Source: Chryseobacterium gleum
Lineage (GTDB): Bacteria; Bacteroidota; Bacteroidia; Flavobacteriales_D; Crocinitomicaceae
NCBI GenBank assembly: GCA_943326825.2
Contig: CALPUT020000132.1
Coordinates: 1-6,904 of the forward strand
Length of the DNA: 6,904 nt
Direction: 5' to 3'
Shown here one piece after another: positions 5,962 to 6,904 of this stretch (the stretch's first letter is position 1; every line of letters starts with the position of its first letter). The position numbers and the translations under genes were made by a program. The notes beneath the pieces were generated by a model. It was not told where the DNA came from and ran no database searches. It saw only the letters and a list, made by a program, of their open reading frames with translations.

Positions 5962-6620
5962 AATTAAAAATTCAAGATTTTGATGCAGTCATCTTTGATA
6001 TGGATGGAGTTCTAATTGATTCCGAACCATTATGGAAAATTGCGATGGAAGATGTTTTTAAATCAGTTGGATGTAACCTAACTCGAAAAGATTTTCAAAA
6101 AACGGTTGGACTTAGAATAGATGAAGTGATTTCTTATTGGTATCAGCATTCTCCATGGGAAGTAGTTTCAAAAGATGAAGTAGAACGTAATATAGTGCTT
6201 CGAATGATTGAATTAATCACTGAAAATGGTTCGCCATTGACAGGTGTAATCGAAATGTTAACATTTTTGAAAGCGAATGGGTTGAAAATTGGTTTGGCAA
6301 CTTCGTCTTATTCCGTTTTAATCAATACAGTTTTGGATGTGTTAGATATCCGACACTTTTTTGATTATACACATTCTGCAGAAAATGAATCTTATGGAAA
6401 GCCACATCCAGCGGTATATTTAACTGTGGCGACTTTTTTAAACGTTCAACCAACGAAATGTTTGGTAATCGAAGATTCATTAAACGGAATTATTTCTGGT
6501 AAAGCAGCTCGCATGAAAGTGGTTTGTATTCCTGAAAAAACACATTCACCAGAACCGAAATTAGCATTAGCAGATTTTCAATTCGATGATATGTTAAAAA
6601 TGCTTGAAGAAATAAACTAA
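5958..6620 (+). CDS. hxpB: HAD-superfamily sugar-phosphate phosphatase, HxpB-like
   Basis: A complete 220-residue HAD phosphatase of the beta-phosphoglucomutase-like subgroup, with a helical cap after motif I. All four motifs are present: motif I FDMDGVLIDSEPLW (13-26; nucleophile Asp14, acid/base Asp16), motif II GLATSS (112-117; Thr115 or Ser116), motif III Lys148 in GKPHP, and motif IV IEDSLNG (171-177; Glu172/Asp173) for Mg2+. It resembles E. coli HxpB (YniC, 222 residues) beyond the motifs: DSEPLW, VGLRIDEVISYWY in the cap, GKAARMK and a similar length. HxpB dephosphorylates hexitol phosphates and 2-deoxyglucose 6-phosphate, probably clearing non-metabolisable sugar phosphates. The start overlaps the previous stop (ATGA), suggesting translational coupling, and the bestrophin gene begins 11 bases after it. 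The subfamily is likely. Exact substrates in this organism are inferred, and a generic beta-phosphoglucomutase-like phosphatase is the fallback. Confidence 0.8.
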   Translation: MKLKIQDFDAVIFDMDGVLIDSEPLWKIAMEDVFKSVGCNLTRKDFQKTVGLRIDEVISYWYQHSPWEVVSKDEVERNIVLRMIELITENGSPLTGVIEMLTFLKANGLKIGLATSSYSVLINTVLDVLDIRHFFDYTHSAENESYGKPHPAVYLTVATFLNVQPTKCLVIEDSLNGIISGKAARMKVVCIPEKTHSPEPKLALADFQFDDMLKMLEEIN

Positions 6621-6631
6621 TTGTTTTTCAA

Positions 6632-6904
6632 ATGATAAATTATAATCCTAAAAGTTGGCTTCATTTAATCTTTGCTTTACATAAAAGTGATACTTTGCGA
6701 ATGCTTTGGAAAGAGATGATTTACATCTGCTTCTTTACATTATTTATAACATTTATTGTTCTATATTACTATCCAAAAACAACTGTATTAGGTGAATTAA
6801 AAACAGTTTTTTCATTGATTGGTTTCGTAATATCCTTATTACTTGTCTTTAGAACGAATACGGCATATGATCGATGGTGGGAAGGTAGACGAAAATGGGG
6901 GGAG
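6632..6904 (+). CDS. Bestrophin-family ion channel, N-terminal part; gene continues beyond the right edge
   Basis: The first 91 codons of a bestrophin-like (UPF0187) membrane protein; the open frame reaches the window edge without a stop. The N-terminus has the family's W-L-x-x-I-F-x-x-x-x-S-D-T-L pattern (residues 9-22). A first membrane helix follows (about 29-47), then a short loop, a second helix (about 58-73) and the highly characteristic FRTNTAYDRWWEGRRKWG (73-90), which in bestrophins lies just after the second helix. Bacterial homologues form pentameric channels; the Klebsiella one is sodium-selective, whereas animal bestrophins are calcium-activated anion channels. Selectivity here cannot be told. 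The ATG at 6632 is 11 bases after the HAD stop, so it probably belongs to the same transcription unit. The full family length is usually near 300 residues, so about two thirds is missing. Confidence 0.9.
   Translation, partial: MINYNPKSWLHLIFALHKSDTLRMLWKEMIYICFFTLFITFIVLYYYPKTTVLGELKTVFSLIGFVISLLLVFRTNTAYDRWWEGRRKWGE

Overview
The window is very AT-rich. Its features point to the Bacteroidota, most likely the order Flavobacteriales: promoter-like boxes of the TAnnTTTG type, A-rich rather than Shine-Dalgarno translation starts, a TraR/DksA-family protein next to lspA, and a DUF6427-type membrane protein. The genus cannot be read from the sequence. A free-standing PurQ is mildly unexpected, because I recall many flavobacteria using a long PurL with the amidotransferase fused on. 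No mobile element, CRISPR array, tRNA, rRNA or frameshifted gene was seen. This looks like an ordinary chromosomal housekeeping segment.

Layout. Minus strand, left end: a TraR/DksA-like regulator (98-481), followed one base later by the start of lspA (signal peptidase II), which runs off the window. A 222-base divergent intergenic region (482-703) carries a promoter-like box for each direction. Plus strand: a DUF6427-type multi-pass membrane protein (704-1660). After a 153-base gap with repeated promoter-like boxes come purQ (1814-2500) and purD (2537-3811). These are followed by a CNNM/CorC-type CBS-domain membrane protein (3850-5106), a small secreted beta-propeller-like protein (5116-5961), an HxpB-like HAD sugar-phosphate phosphatase (5958-6620), and the 5' part of a bestrophin-family channel gene (6632 to the right edge).

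The six genes from purQ rightwards share one strand. Gaps are at most 38 bases and one junction is an ATGA overlap, so they probably form one transcription unit read mainly from the purQ leader. PurQ (glutaminase subunit of FGAM synthase, step 4) and PurD (GAR synthetase, step 2) both serve de novo purine synthesis. The downstream genes deal with ion transport (CNNM/CorC, bestrophin), sugar-phosphate turnover (HAD) and an unknown exported function. Nothing visible links them mechanistically to purine synthesis.

No clearly new biological system is present. The points most worth a second look are: the TraR/DksA protein that has lost three of four zinc cysteines while keeping their spacing; the free-standing PurQ; the tandem 11-base repeats in the purQ leader; a possible leaderless start for the DUF6427 gene; the identical A-rich 12-mer before purQ and purD; and the conserved pairing of the exported propeller-like protein with its neighbours.
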